Positions 55,050 to 64,000 of a stretch of 64,000 nucleotides of DNA are shown in pieces. The stretch is from Ceratodon purpureus (Eukaryota > Streptophyta > Bryopsida > Pseudoditrichales > Ditrichaceae): contig CM026426.1 in the NCBI GenBank assembly GCA_014871385.1, positions 22,581,474 to 22,645,473 of the forward strand. The letters run 5' to 3'. The notes below the pieces were generated by a model. It was not told the DNA's origin, did no database searches, and saw nothing but the letters and a program-made list of their open reading frames with translations. A program made the position numbers and the translations under genes. Every line of letters begins with the position of its first letter. The first letter of the stretch is position 1.

Positions 55050-58000
55050 TTGAGGAGCGCGTGTAAAATCCCCCCGCTGGCATCATTGGTCCACGTGATT
55101 TGGAATGGGAGCTCCAGTATTGACCGCCTCGGGGAGAACACAAGAAATCCTATGTCGTTCACCAATGTTATGTTCCCACGGTGCAAGTGCAGGATTTTAT
55201 CGACGGGATGCAGTGTGGGAGAGAGGGAGCCCAATGCAAATTTTGGCCTTGTAAGGAGAATCGTCGTCCCAATCAGAGCCGCGATGGGCACAAGACGGCT
55301 ATGGATTTCACGAGGTAAGACAATCACTGTCACGGAGTATCGTACCTGGTTATGCTGTCCGCTCTCCAATGTTTTTGGTATACTCTAATATTTGGCAAAC
55401 GAGCCTGAATTTGTAGGTATCAATGCGAGTACGGTCCCAAGGACTTCTCACACTTGGTGAAGCCAATTATAAAAGACCTCCTCCCAAAGCCAAAGAAAAA
55501 TCAGCCTGTCCCTTATGCGGTCCCTGAAGGTCCTTGGCTTGCGCCAACTAGGAAAGCCAGACCAAGACGATCAAAGGATGGACAGGGAAGGAAGCCCGCT
55601 CGGAGGTTCAAGTCCAAAATCCCTGGTTGCGGGATGGATGCTATGGACTGGATGGTGCAGGCTTCCACTACCGAGGTCAAGAAGCGTGCTCCTAGGAAGA
55701 AGTGTTCAAAAGACGCAGGACAACCTCAGCCAGCGAGCGCAGACGGTGTACCATCGTCGCTAATTCCCGATCTTAATGAAGTTCCCTTTGTTGACCAGTG
55801 TCACATAAGTCCTCCTCGCCAGGTTGCGAAGAGAGGTCCAAGGAAGAAGAAAATCGTTGACGAGACTGCGAATGTCAGTATCACAACCATTTCGCGCACA
55901 TCCAAACCAGCGAAGAAAAGGAATTCCAAGGCTAAGATTCCATCCCCAGTCTCACTAACTGCTTCGAAGTCCCCACTGGAGTCGATTTCCCAGCCTACAG
56001 AAACTGACCCTGGTTCCGTGGTCGATGCTCCGGCACCTAAGAAATGCCTACTAGGAAAAATGCCCCGCGAAAGAAAAAGGGCGTCGCTGCTTCTAAAGAT
56101 TAGTGTCACATGGACTGCGATAATGTCCTTCCCGCTCCACATGTTGTTGAAGATGACCCTGTTGCGACCAGTTGTGAACAGGGTTTATCAATTTCGACAA
56201 ATTCAGCGACAGTTGCTGAGGACGTCTATATGGATGTTATCTCCCGATTTGACCGCACTGTGCGAGCACGGTGACACAACCTGCTTTGTGTCACATACTG
56301 CGGAAATCAACACTGGTCAGGACAAAGCAATGGGTTCTGTGAAGGAGGTCGTCGATGCCCCCAATATGGAGGTCCAGACTGACCAAGATGGTATGAAGGT
56401 AGAGGCTCCCGAAGCACTTTTACGGCAGAAGATGAAGCGGGACTCTAAGAAGAAGTGGGGGGGGGGGGGGGGTCAATCAAAAGGGGTTGTTTAGCGCAAT
56501 TCACTGTGAAGACTTTGCTTCATCTTCCGCACGTCTCGGAGATTTGTATAATCCAGGGGAAGCACGTTAATCGAGACGGACTTATTGTACACGGCGGAAT
56601 GAAGTCAGAAGATCGAAGTGCCTTTTCAACACACTTGTCCGCCGAGATAAGATCATTCGTAGAGGACTGCCTACGTTGGAAGGATTCGTCCAATCAAATA
56701 ATGAAGAAACACCTTGAACTACTGAAGCAGTACCAGACTGAAGGAAAAGAAATCACTAGGGACTTGCTGCTTACTGCTAAAGACACTCGGAACATATCCG
56801 GAAAACTCGCTCAGGACACATACATGTTGCACAAGAACGACACGCAGAGTGTTTGGATGCGGGTATCTGTGCCTGGGGAACTTAACGGAACTAACATGCC
56901 ATTCACAATTGAAATTCAGATTGAATGGCAGCGTCAAATGATGTTGAAGCATGCGCACCGAGGTGGTATTTCAATGGACGCTACTTTCGGGACTAATGAA
57001 AAGAAGGTAACCCAAGACTTCACCCTCTTTCTTACACTTTGGAGTCGATAGTTAAGTACTTCATGAACTGATATTGTACCCACTATGCCTACCACAAAGT
57101 TTCCTTTGTATACTTTGATGGTGTTTGATGAGTGGCACAACGGTGTGCCAGTAGCTTTCATACTCACTTCGAAATGCGCCGAAGCCAATCTCAAACCATG
57201 GATGAAGGCTCTCAATGACCGGATGGTAGCAGAGCAGCCTGATTGGGAGCCTGCGGCATTTATTGTTGATTGCGCCCAGGGAGAGATTAATGCCATTAGG
57301 TAACTGTCACCTTCCAGTCGATCTATTTTGGTTCTGTAGTCGCTAGTGTCACAGTGTCACATAATTCGATTACGCACGATTATAATTCTCATCTTGATCT
57401 TCGTGCAGTGCCACTGGACTATTGCGGTCAAGATACAAATGCAGCCATAGAAGGATACCACGGATTTGCCAAGTCTATTCTGAAGTCTAAAAGAAGCAGG
57501 ATGACTAGGCGACGAGTAGACAAGTGCATTGCTGCACTCACTGAGGATGTCCTTGACCATTATTGATATAAAGACCTTCGGAAGGAAAAGGGATTTGTTG
57601 ATAACAAAAAAATGCAGGATACAGTTGTCGGCTCAATCCTCAAAGCGAGAAAAATACCGGATACCGACGTCACTTTGCCAAGAAGGACGGTGACACTGCG
57701 CTTGTTACATCTACCAAACATCGACATTTACGGTATACGGTTCACAATCCGGGATCAGAGTGGGGAGTATGTAACTGTGTCTGGGCACAACATGATAATA
57801 TGTGCAAGCATCACGCGAAGGTGGTCATGATGATGCATCCTGATATCGTAGAAGGGACAATTGCGAGGTACTGTGGGAGGATGGCAAGTAATGTCAATGG
57901 CGGGCTTAAGTAGTTACTAACTCCTCGGAGAATCCCTATCCCTCGGATGGAGGATTATGGTACACCAATATCTCAGTCGTCTTCTGTTCCTATGACACCA

Positions 58001-58078
58001 AATCACACACCTCAACGGAGTAATGCACCGGATGTGGAAGACGCTTTGAACATCATATTCATTAAAATGGGACATTAA
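55050..58078 (+). pseudogene. second MULE transposase (FAR1/MULE type) with SWIM domain, decayed
   Basis: The N-terminal exon (to about 55314) has DFIDGMQCGREGAQCKFWPC followed by a short intron to 55417 and YQCEYGPKDFSHLVKPII. A long basic linker follows to about 56060, where the frame is lost. From 56500 the core resumes: HGGMKSEDRSAFSTHLSAE, GGISMDATFGTNEKK, then 57100-57300 FPLYTLMVFDEWHNGVPVAF and FIVDCAQGEINAIR, matching the MULE DDE blocks. After an intron come AIEGYHGFAKSILKS and, past a TGA at 57564-57566, YKDLRKEKGFV. The SWIM motif CNCVWAQHDNMCKHH is near 57770 after a frame change, and the protein would end at TAA 58076-58078 past a TAG at 57911. Several breaks make it inactive. 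Confidence 0.75.
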
Positions 58079-58152
58079 CGCATTTGTGGGACTAAGATCC
58101 CTAGTTTCTAGGATGTCCCTTACTATGAGCTAAATCTCTTTCCTAGTCAACA

Positions 58153-58262
58153 ATGAGCTAAATAATTGCTAACATTGAGCTAAGTTGATATTGCTAGCAT
58201 TGAACTAAGTTAATATTGCTAGCATTGAACTAAGTTAATATTGCTAGCATTGAACTAATTGA
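58153..58262. repeat. 25-bp tandem repeat, about four copies
   Basis: The unit TGAACTAAGTTAATATTGCT + AGCAT repeats, the first copies reading TGAGCTAA. The unit contains the half-site of the TTAGCTCA palindrome that is spread through the neighbouring region. Confidence 0.85.
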
Positions 58263-58673
58263 GTTGGTGTAATCATTATTGTGAATTTTTTTCTTTTTTT
58301 CTTTTTTTTGAAGCAAAATTATTGTGAAGTTTTCAAAAAATTTGAGAAAAGACTAAGTGGCGTTTGTTAGTGTCTCACTTTCCACCAACTTACACAAGTA
58401 ATGAAAAATAGGATCATGGATACAGTAGATCAAAATTCCATATTCATATTGAGCTCATTGTGAGCTAAAAGGACTGAAGAGACAATTTCCACCATAGTAA
58501 ATGAGGTAGACAAACCCAGTGACAGTCAGGTTAAGTAAAAGGCAATCATTCCAACCATTACTATGAAAAAAAAAAATATATCGAAACGATACAGTACAGT
58601 ATCAGTATTTTTATTGGAAATATTAATAATAAATGAGCAATGACATGGTATAATTGAGTTCGGTACTAGAAAT

Positions 58674-59473
58674 CTAAACTATAGATTTCTTCCCTTCCTT
58701 TGCTTTCAGGTCCTCCAAGGCCTTCATTATGTCGCCTCTCCGCGAAACGGTCGTAGGGTATGATTCAGCGAAAACTGAAGTCTTTGTTTGTAGCCGAAGA
58801 ATAGGATGAGCTAAGGAATCTCTCATTTGTCGCTTAAGTGTTGCTAGATCTGGACCTGTAGAAGAACAAGAACGGGTAGGCTGGAATCTAGATAATCGCG
58901 GGGGTTTGGGAGCAACAGTTGGCACTGTTGGTATTCCCAAGCGTGAAACATCACGTTCTCCTATATTTGGCTCACGGTTAGGCATGGTTCTAGAAATATT
59001 TCTACCTACCGATCTAGTCTCCAGAATTTGCTCACTGTGAACAAAAGGCTTATTGGCAATTTCTACCCTAAGAGGTAATATTTCAGGTGCAACAACCTCG
59101 TACAGTTGTCTTTGAGGGATCATAGACTTCTGAGGTGCGGGAGAAGTAGAACGTTCCCGCCTAGGTGTAAACCTCCCAACCGATTTCAAAGGGGAAGGTG
59201 ACGACACTGTGATTCGTCCACCTACACTGCTAGGAGGACTGTTTACTACGTCTTGCTCCACATCTCCCCTTGAAAAATCTATAGCTGCAGAAGCAGCGTC
59301 TGTGGCAGAAAACAACAAGAAGGGCTTCGAATACTGTTGAACTCCGAGAGCCTCCCCTTCAGATATAGAGCACGTACCAACGAACTGCCCACTTGAAACA
59401 TTCGACGTTAGGCCGAAAGAATCACCGAACCTGCAATCAGACCCACCAGAAATAGAGTGCAGTGGCTGAACCT
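58674..59473 (-). CDS. Ser/Pro-rich exon of unknown function
   Basis: It runs from an acceptor (TTCTTCAG) at 59474 to TAG/TAA at 58674 in one open frame of about 266 codons. It is Ser/Pro/Arg-rich with a C-terminal helical stretch (DIMKALEDLKAKEGKKS). It starts in phase 0, as would be needed to follow the exon ending at 60911, so it could be the last exon of the methyltransferase-like gene with the FCP1-like gene lying in the intron, or part of a separate gene. No domain is recognised. Confidence 0.5.
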
Positions 59474-59653
59474 GAAGAACAATTACACATCGGTAAGACA
59501 GGCAAATTAGTATTACGACAAATTGCAAACCTTACAAAATCCGTTTTCAACCGGTAGAGAAAAACAATAACATTTACATAAACATTTACAAAAACATTTA
59601 CAAGTTTGTCCATAGTTTAGCTCACTGTGAGCCACCGTCTTCTCAATCATTGT

Positions 59654-60627
59654 TCAATTTTGCCGAGGATTGCTAACCCCGCAAACATCATAAACAGTAC
59701 CCACATTCCTTGTAGAAACGGCCATTCCTTCTAAAATATGGTTGAATAGTGGATCATCGTCGGACATTGGGGGGACTCCTATTCTGTTTGACTCAACATA
59801 ATTTCGAAGATTTCCATTAGCAACCACCTTGACCAAATTGGACAACCATAGAGCCAAAACTGACATTAGGTAGTCATCTTTGTCATCCTTTTCGATCCAG
59901 GACTTTAGGAAAACAGCATTGCCAGTCTCATTACAGATGCTTTTCTCCGGACTATCATCAATTAGAATCGTGTTGTTCACGTTGTAGATACTACCCGCTC
60001 CAAAAAGGGTTGAAGAGAACGTTTTCAAAAATATAGGCTTATCTCCGTCAGGGTATTTCAAGTAGGTACGGCGAGAAGTTTGAATTCGTTCGCAATCTTC
60101 CTGACTAAGAACAACCGAAGGCATGGGCAGCCCAGTGAAAAGATATTTGACAACATCCATCGCTGTCGAATTCTTCATTGAACTCCAGACCAAAATATTT
60201 GCGAAATCGTTCACAAATGCTATGAAATCCGAGAATCGGGGCCGAACATACACTGCCTTCGGTCCAACAATAGTGGCGAACTTCGGACTATGAACAGAAA
60301 GGTTTATGTGGTTTGTCACTGAGTCCTTCAACCCAAGACGCCTCTCGACGCATTTACATAGTATACCATTAATGTCCAAAACAATGTTCAGCCACTTCTT
60401 GGATGTTACACCCTTAAGACCTCGTGGAAACTGTGTAGAAGCTTCAGCCTGGAAAATCAATAAAACAAAACAAATGGCGTTACCTGTTGAAATGCAGATG
60501 GACGAAAAGGCGAGGAGAATTTGAACTTTTGATTTTGACAATTGGAACGCAATTCCACGTCGCTAACCACATATTTAACAGCAACCGGGCGGTGAACATG
60601 GTCAGTTGCTTTCAGCTGACCATCCAT
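59654..60627 (-). CDS. FCP1/SCP-like (NIF-fold) phosphatase-domain protein
   Basis: Two exons, 60627-60484 and 60448-59654, join in phase (CAG|GTAACG ... TTTCCAG) to give 312 residues from ATG 60627. The HAD/FCP1 homology domain occupies about residues 65-260: WLNIVLDINGILC at the catalytic DxDxT position, YVRPRFSDFIAFVNDFANIL + VWSS, and NNTILIDDSPEKS. This family dephosphorylates the Pol II CTD or other Ser-phosphoproteins. Here the motif reads D-I-N-G-I: the nucleophilic Asp is kept, but the general-acid Asp is Asn and the Thr is Ile, so activity is doubtful. The start was chosen as the first Met giving an open first exon. Its location among methyltransferase-like exons suggests it is transposon cargo. 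Confidence 0.7.
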
Positions 60628-60910
60628 TGAAGCACACCAATTTAAACAAGTCAAATTCAGCAGATATTCAAATTCTTCTACTAATCAATGAAATTAACAT
60701 CTTCACTTTGCTCACTGTGAGGTAAATAAAATGCCACGATAGATTAACTTAAAATAATGAATATTAAAATTTTATAAAATGTGTATAGTCACACTTACAT
60801 ATATGTAAATACAGTCACTTATCATTCGGCTAAGACCTCTACTTTAGAATAAGACAGTGGGGAAGTAATACTCAGAGCTTTAAGTTGATATATATCTCAG
60901 AGGTGCATAC

Positions 60911-63900
60911 CTCGGGACAATCATCACTTTGCTGACTCTCCAGGTGAATCCTCTGAGCGTCTGGGAGAGAGAGACTTGCCCCTGGAGACTCCTCGTAGTC
61001 CACCAACTCTTCATCAACCGGATCGACAAGTGCTTCGGGTTCCACCAAACAGTCTGAGGGCCCTGAAGTCTCTTTTGGTGTAGGGTTGGCCGACAGGTTA
61101 CCTCCTCCCTCCAGGTCCACCGTGGGGCTCGTTGCAGGTGTGACTGGGTTAACGGAGAATCCATCACCGCCACTACCAATGTCATCATCGTCATTTTTCG
61201 GCCCTGATGACATTGGAGTCATCGGTTTGCAAGGGCTCGTAATGACTGCGTCCGGAATCTCCTCTTCGACCACAACGGCATTCTCCACCGTAGTATCCGC
61301 AGTGGCCAAAGCATCACAACCTGGATAATTAGAAATACAAGCGTCAGCTACTTCTTTACGATTTTGCTCAGTGTGAGCTAAATCATTTAATACAGGCCTA
61401 GATGATCACCAAATGCAATTCATAGTGTGTTCAGTCCTTGAGCACGTTGATATTTCTTTACTGTTACAATCAGTTATGAAGTTCAAATAAGTTGATCCAG
61501 ATTTCTAACATTCTGAATGACATTAAAAACTAATGTGCCTAGTTCTAATATTTCGTCGATTTGTACGAATGTGAGAACTTAGAAGATCCCACACACTGCT
61601 TCAAAATGGGACAAAATCTGAGCTACTGCCTCCTAGCTATTGCAACAGGATCGTACATCAAAGTAATGTAATCAGAGGCGTAATATTTTGTGCCTTTGAT
61701 GGTGAAACCAGTACTGTCAACTGGAATAAATGGAAATCTCCAAAAATATGAAAAACGTAAACAACTACGTATCTGGTAGCGTTCAGAAACGACAGTCATA
61801 CCAAATCTATAACAAATACAGTGAGACACTTAGAGAACCATACATCCAGGTTTTTCATACTCGATAATGCCATACTATCCATGTTTTCTAGATTAAATTT
61901 GTTACTATTTAGTCTTTACCTTTAGGACTTTCAACTGCATCACTACAGGGCATCACAGTGGGCTTCACGATGGCGGTCTCCTGGATTGGAGCAATGATTT
62001 GACCTCGCATCTGCAACAACATCAGACGCATTTCCTGCATCTCTTTATCCCTCTCCCGCATCTCTCTGTCCCTCTCCCGATCCTTCTCCTCCTGAATCTT
62101 GAGGAGACTCTCTGCCCTCTCCTTGGCCAAACGAGCCTCTTCAACAATAAGCCGAGTTGCCTCGGCTTCCCTTTCCCTCTTCTCCTCCTTCTTCTTTCTC
62201 TTCTCCTGGTTATACTCGAACCAGTCCACGTCCCTCTTCGAAACCGGTGCTGCCGGATGAGGTGCCTTCCCCGCAGCATTGAAGACTTCCTCCCCGTCAT
62301 CTGGTACCAACTCCTGCCGGACAACTACAGGATGGACCACTGCTGTAGAGACGACAACAGGATGTACCACCGGTGCCCTCGCTACAACTCTGGCCTCTGA
62401 ATTACTTGGGTCTTCATCGCTGCCATCATCATCGGAGTCGCTGAGCAAAACCAACGGAGTCTCCGTAACGGTCTTCACACTGCTCTCCCCGCCTCTATTG
62501 CCCTCTACAACATCGTCGGGAACTCCTTCATCCGCTCCCCCCTCCACGTTCTCCTCCTCTTCCATGTCAACATCTTTCGAAGTTGACCCACCGACTCTGA
62601 TTTGAGCCTGCTGCTCTGACCCGAACTCCTGAACGAGGCGCCGACCTAGTATAGAGTTCTGTTGGCGAAACCTAGTCTCACGTGGTGAAGAATGACGGCT
62701 TAGTGGTGAGGAATTTAGCTCACTGTGAGCTAAACTTGATGACCGAGTATCTGGCTGAGGTGTGGTGGGCAAAGTCTCGATTCCAAGAGTCTCTTCGTCA
62801 AATCCTGCCCCAAGAGTCTCTTCGTCAAATCCTGCCCCAAGAGTCCCTTCAATCGGTTCCTCCTCCAGAGTATCGTCTTCTTCCTCTTCGACTATCTCAT
62901 CTGCCTCATCATCCGAACCCGATTCTACAGTGACGTTCCTTTCAAATTCATCACTCTCAAGAAACTGCTGCCTCTCTGGCATTGGCTCGTCCTCCTTCGG
63001 TAAGTCATAGATTGAATCCTCATGAATGAAGTCATTCATATCGAGGTGGGGCACTAGCTTAGCCATATCCTTGTAGCAGTTTTCGAAGTTGTGATCAATA
63101 ATCCCGTAATAAAACATACCGTAGATCTGGACAGAACTAACATACTTCATTAGACTGAAAATATAATGAAACATATAGCTCACAATGAGCTAAAATTCAT
63201 GCTGACTCTACAATGACAAATGTATATGGGATATACAGATTCAGTAACTATACAAAACCGAATATCATTCAAACTAGAGAGTAACCTAAATTTATGCTTG
63301 CTGTCTCAGACCTGAATTTAGCTCACTATGAGCTAATACAGTCACTACTAACTATGACAAAATTTAGACATAAGAAGAATAAAGTAGATACTACTTACCC
63401 GAGCAGCTAACATGCATTTTGTTCCACTGAACACCCCCCAGAAGTTCTCGCCAGGTAAGCAAAATGTCTTCAACAGTTCGATGTAGAATTCCATCCGCAG
63501 CTCCCGAGCATTCAGTCGTAGGTGAGCTTCCTTGTACAATCCGTACACTGTGTAATAGTTTGTATTAGGAGCTTTATAGACTGACTTCACCTTCTTTCTG
63601 TCGTCGCTCCTACCTGCACGCACCAGAAATACTAGGTACAACTCATCCTTCCCTGAGTTTCGAGTAGTATGATCATTAAGGCGTTCGTTCTTCGCAGGGA
63701 TGTATCTAGATGGAATCACCTCGTATTGTTTCATGTACTTCTCTCCGTATGCTATTGCTTGGGCATTTCTATGCTGTGAAGCACTAATCCAAACCCAGAC
63801 TTCTGGATCGGAGACAGCTGGAGATTTCAGAAGAAGAAGCTTCTTCATAAACGGCTTAAAGAATGGGTTCTCGACAGTGTCATCCTTGGTGGAATGGCCC

Positions 63901-64000
63901 GGGGTATCTCGCAAATCCAGTAATGCCAAACCAAGTCTCGGTTCACTCTCATAGCGCCACTGCTGCCCGAACTCCATTTTAACAGCATTGAATAACCGCG
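60911..64000 (-). CDS. divergent methyltransferase-like gene, 5' end outside window
   Basis: Exons on the minus strand: from beyond the window to 63394, then about 63150-61921, then about 61321-60911. The first ends FSGTKCMLAAR, and the next begins SVQIYGMFYYGIIDHNFENC after the TTAG acceptor. Together they form motif I plus the strand-2 acidic region of the N4/N6 methyltransferase fold (compare FxGSGT..AA..GR..IGIE). Upstream LGLALLDLRDTPG and VWVWISASQHRNAQ correspond to VDLIIVDIPENLP and ALCIIYNNDQ in the element 1 protein. The long middle exon is acidic, with a 10-residue repeat (TLGAGFDEE) and a coiled coil (about 62020-62220: EEKREREAEATRL). The catalytic DPPY-type motif is again absent. 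The N-terminal ParB part, if any, lies off the window. Confidence 0.6.

Larger units (their letters stand above)
58451..63336. repeat. dispersed palindrome TTAGCTCACTGTGAGCTAA
   Basis: Full or near-full copies lie at about 58451-58469, 59023-59041, 59614-59632, 60708-60727, 61364-61384, 62714-62734, 63175-63195 and 63315-63335. Two (59023, 62714) are inside coding exons, where they read as FVHSEQ or LAHSEL. Half-sites GAGCTAA recur at 58127-58190. Confidence 0.75.

Overview
The window is eukaryotic nuclear DNA, most likely from a land plant. It has spliced genes with GT-AG introns, plant-type MULE and hAT transposase genes, an LTR element, CACTA-type MITEs, and one apparently intact six-exon cinnamoyl-CoA-reductase-like gene (43946-46106, minus). 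The species cannot be read from the sequence; the TE content would suit a TE-rich bryophyte, lycophyte or fern. No rRNA gene, secure tRNA gene, CRISPR array or bacterial operon was seen.

The left 41 kb is a stack of nested transposons. The best-defined is element 1 (11245-25730, 14,486 bp). It has a 43-bp perfect terminal inverted repeat (11256-11298 and 25677-25719) and a 10-bp target duplication CTACAGCAAG. It carries a MULE transposase with a SWIM zinc finger (minus), a small accessory gene (plus) and a divergent ~7.5-kb multi-exon gene (plus). That gene encodes a ParB/Srx-like 'GNHR' domain followed by a DNA N4/N6-methyltransferase-like domain. Element 1 sits at the edge of a 3,077-bp LTR-type element (8163-11239; TG...CA ends, 5-bp duplication GCAAG). 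Together they split a second ParB-methyltransferase gene ('gene A', minus; pieces 25736-28735 and 3215-8162). Gene A belongs to an older MULE, element A, whose right end is near 32249 and whose left end is not visible. Element A in turn abuts the truncated right half of a third, decayed MULE, element C (about 32250-41040, plus), which carries a third copy of the gene. The simplest order of events is C, then A, then the LTR element, then element 1.

The gene family has several unusual features. In elements 1 and C an alternative exon encodes three YxPTSPx heptads that mimic the RNA polymerase II CTD, and splice phases allow that exon to be used or skipped. Element 1 also has eight 171-bp (57-codon) tandem repeats. 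Introns of gene A carry about 21 copies of the palindrome GCCGGTACCGGC, twelve of them in an array with ~95-bp spacing. A distant relative of the methyltransferase gene enters from the right edge (60911-64000, minus). It lies next to an FCP1/SCP-like (CTD-phosphatase-fold) gene, in a region dotted with a different palindrome, TTAGCTCACTGTGAGCTAA.

From 41 to 58 kb there is AT-rich DNA with a gag fragment, the CCR-like host gene with a 161-bp CACTA-type MITE in an intron, a hAT transposase with one premature stop (47758-50885, minus), a foldback element (53881-54014), and a second, decayed MULE/FAR1-type transposase (55050-58078, plus). At the far left are an unrecognised open frame running off the window and a broken gene ending in a RING-like zinc finger.
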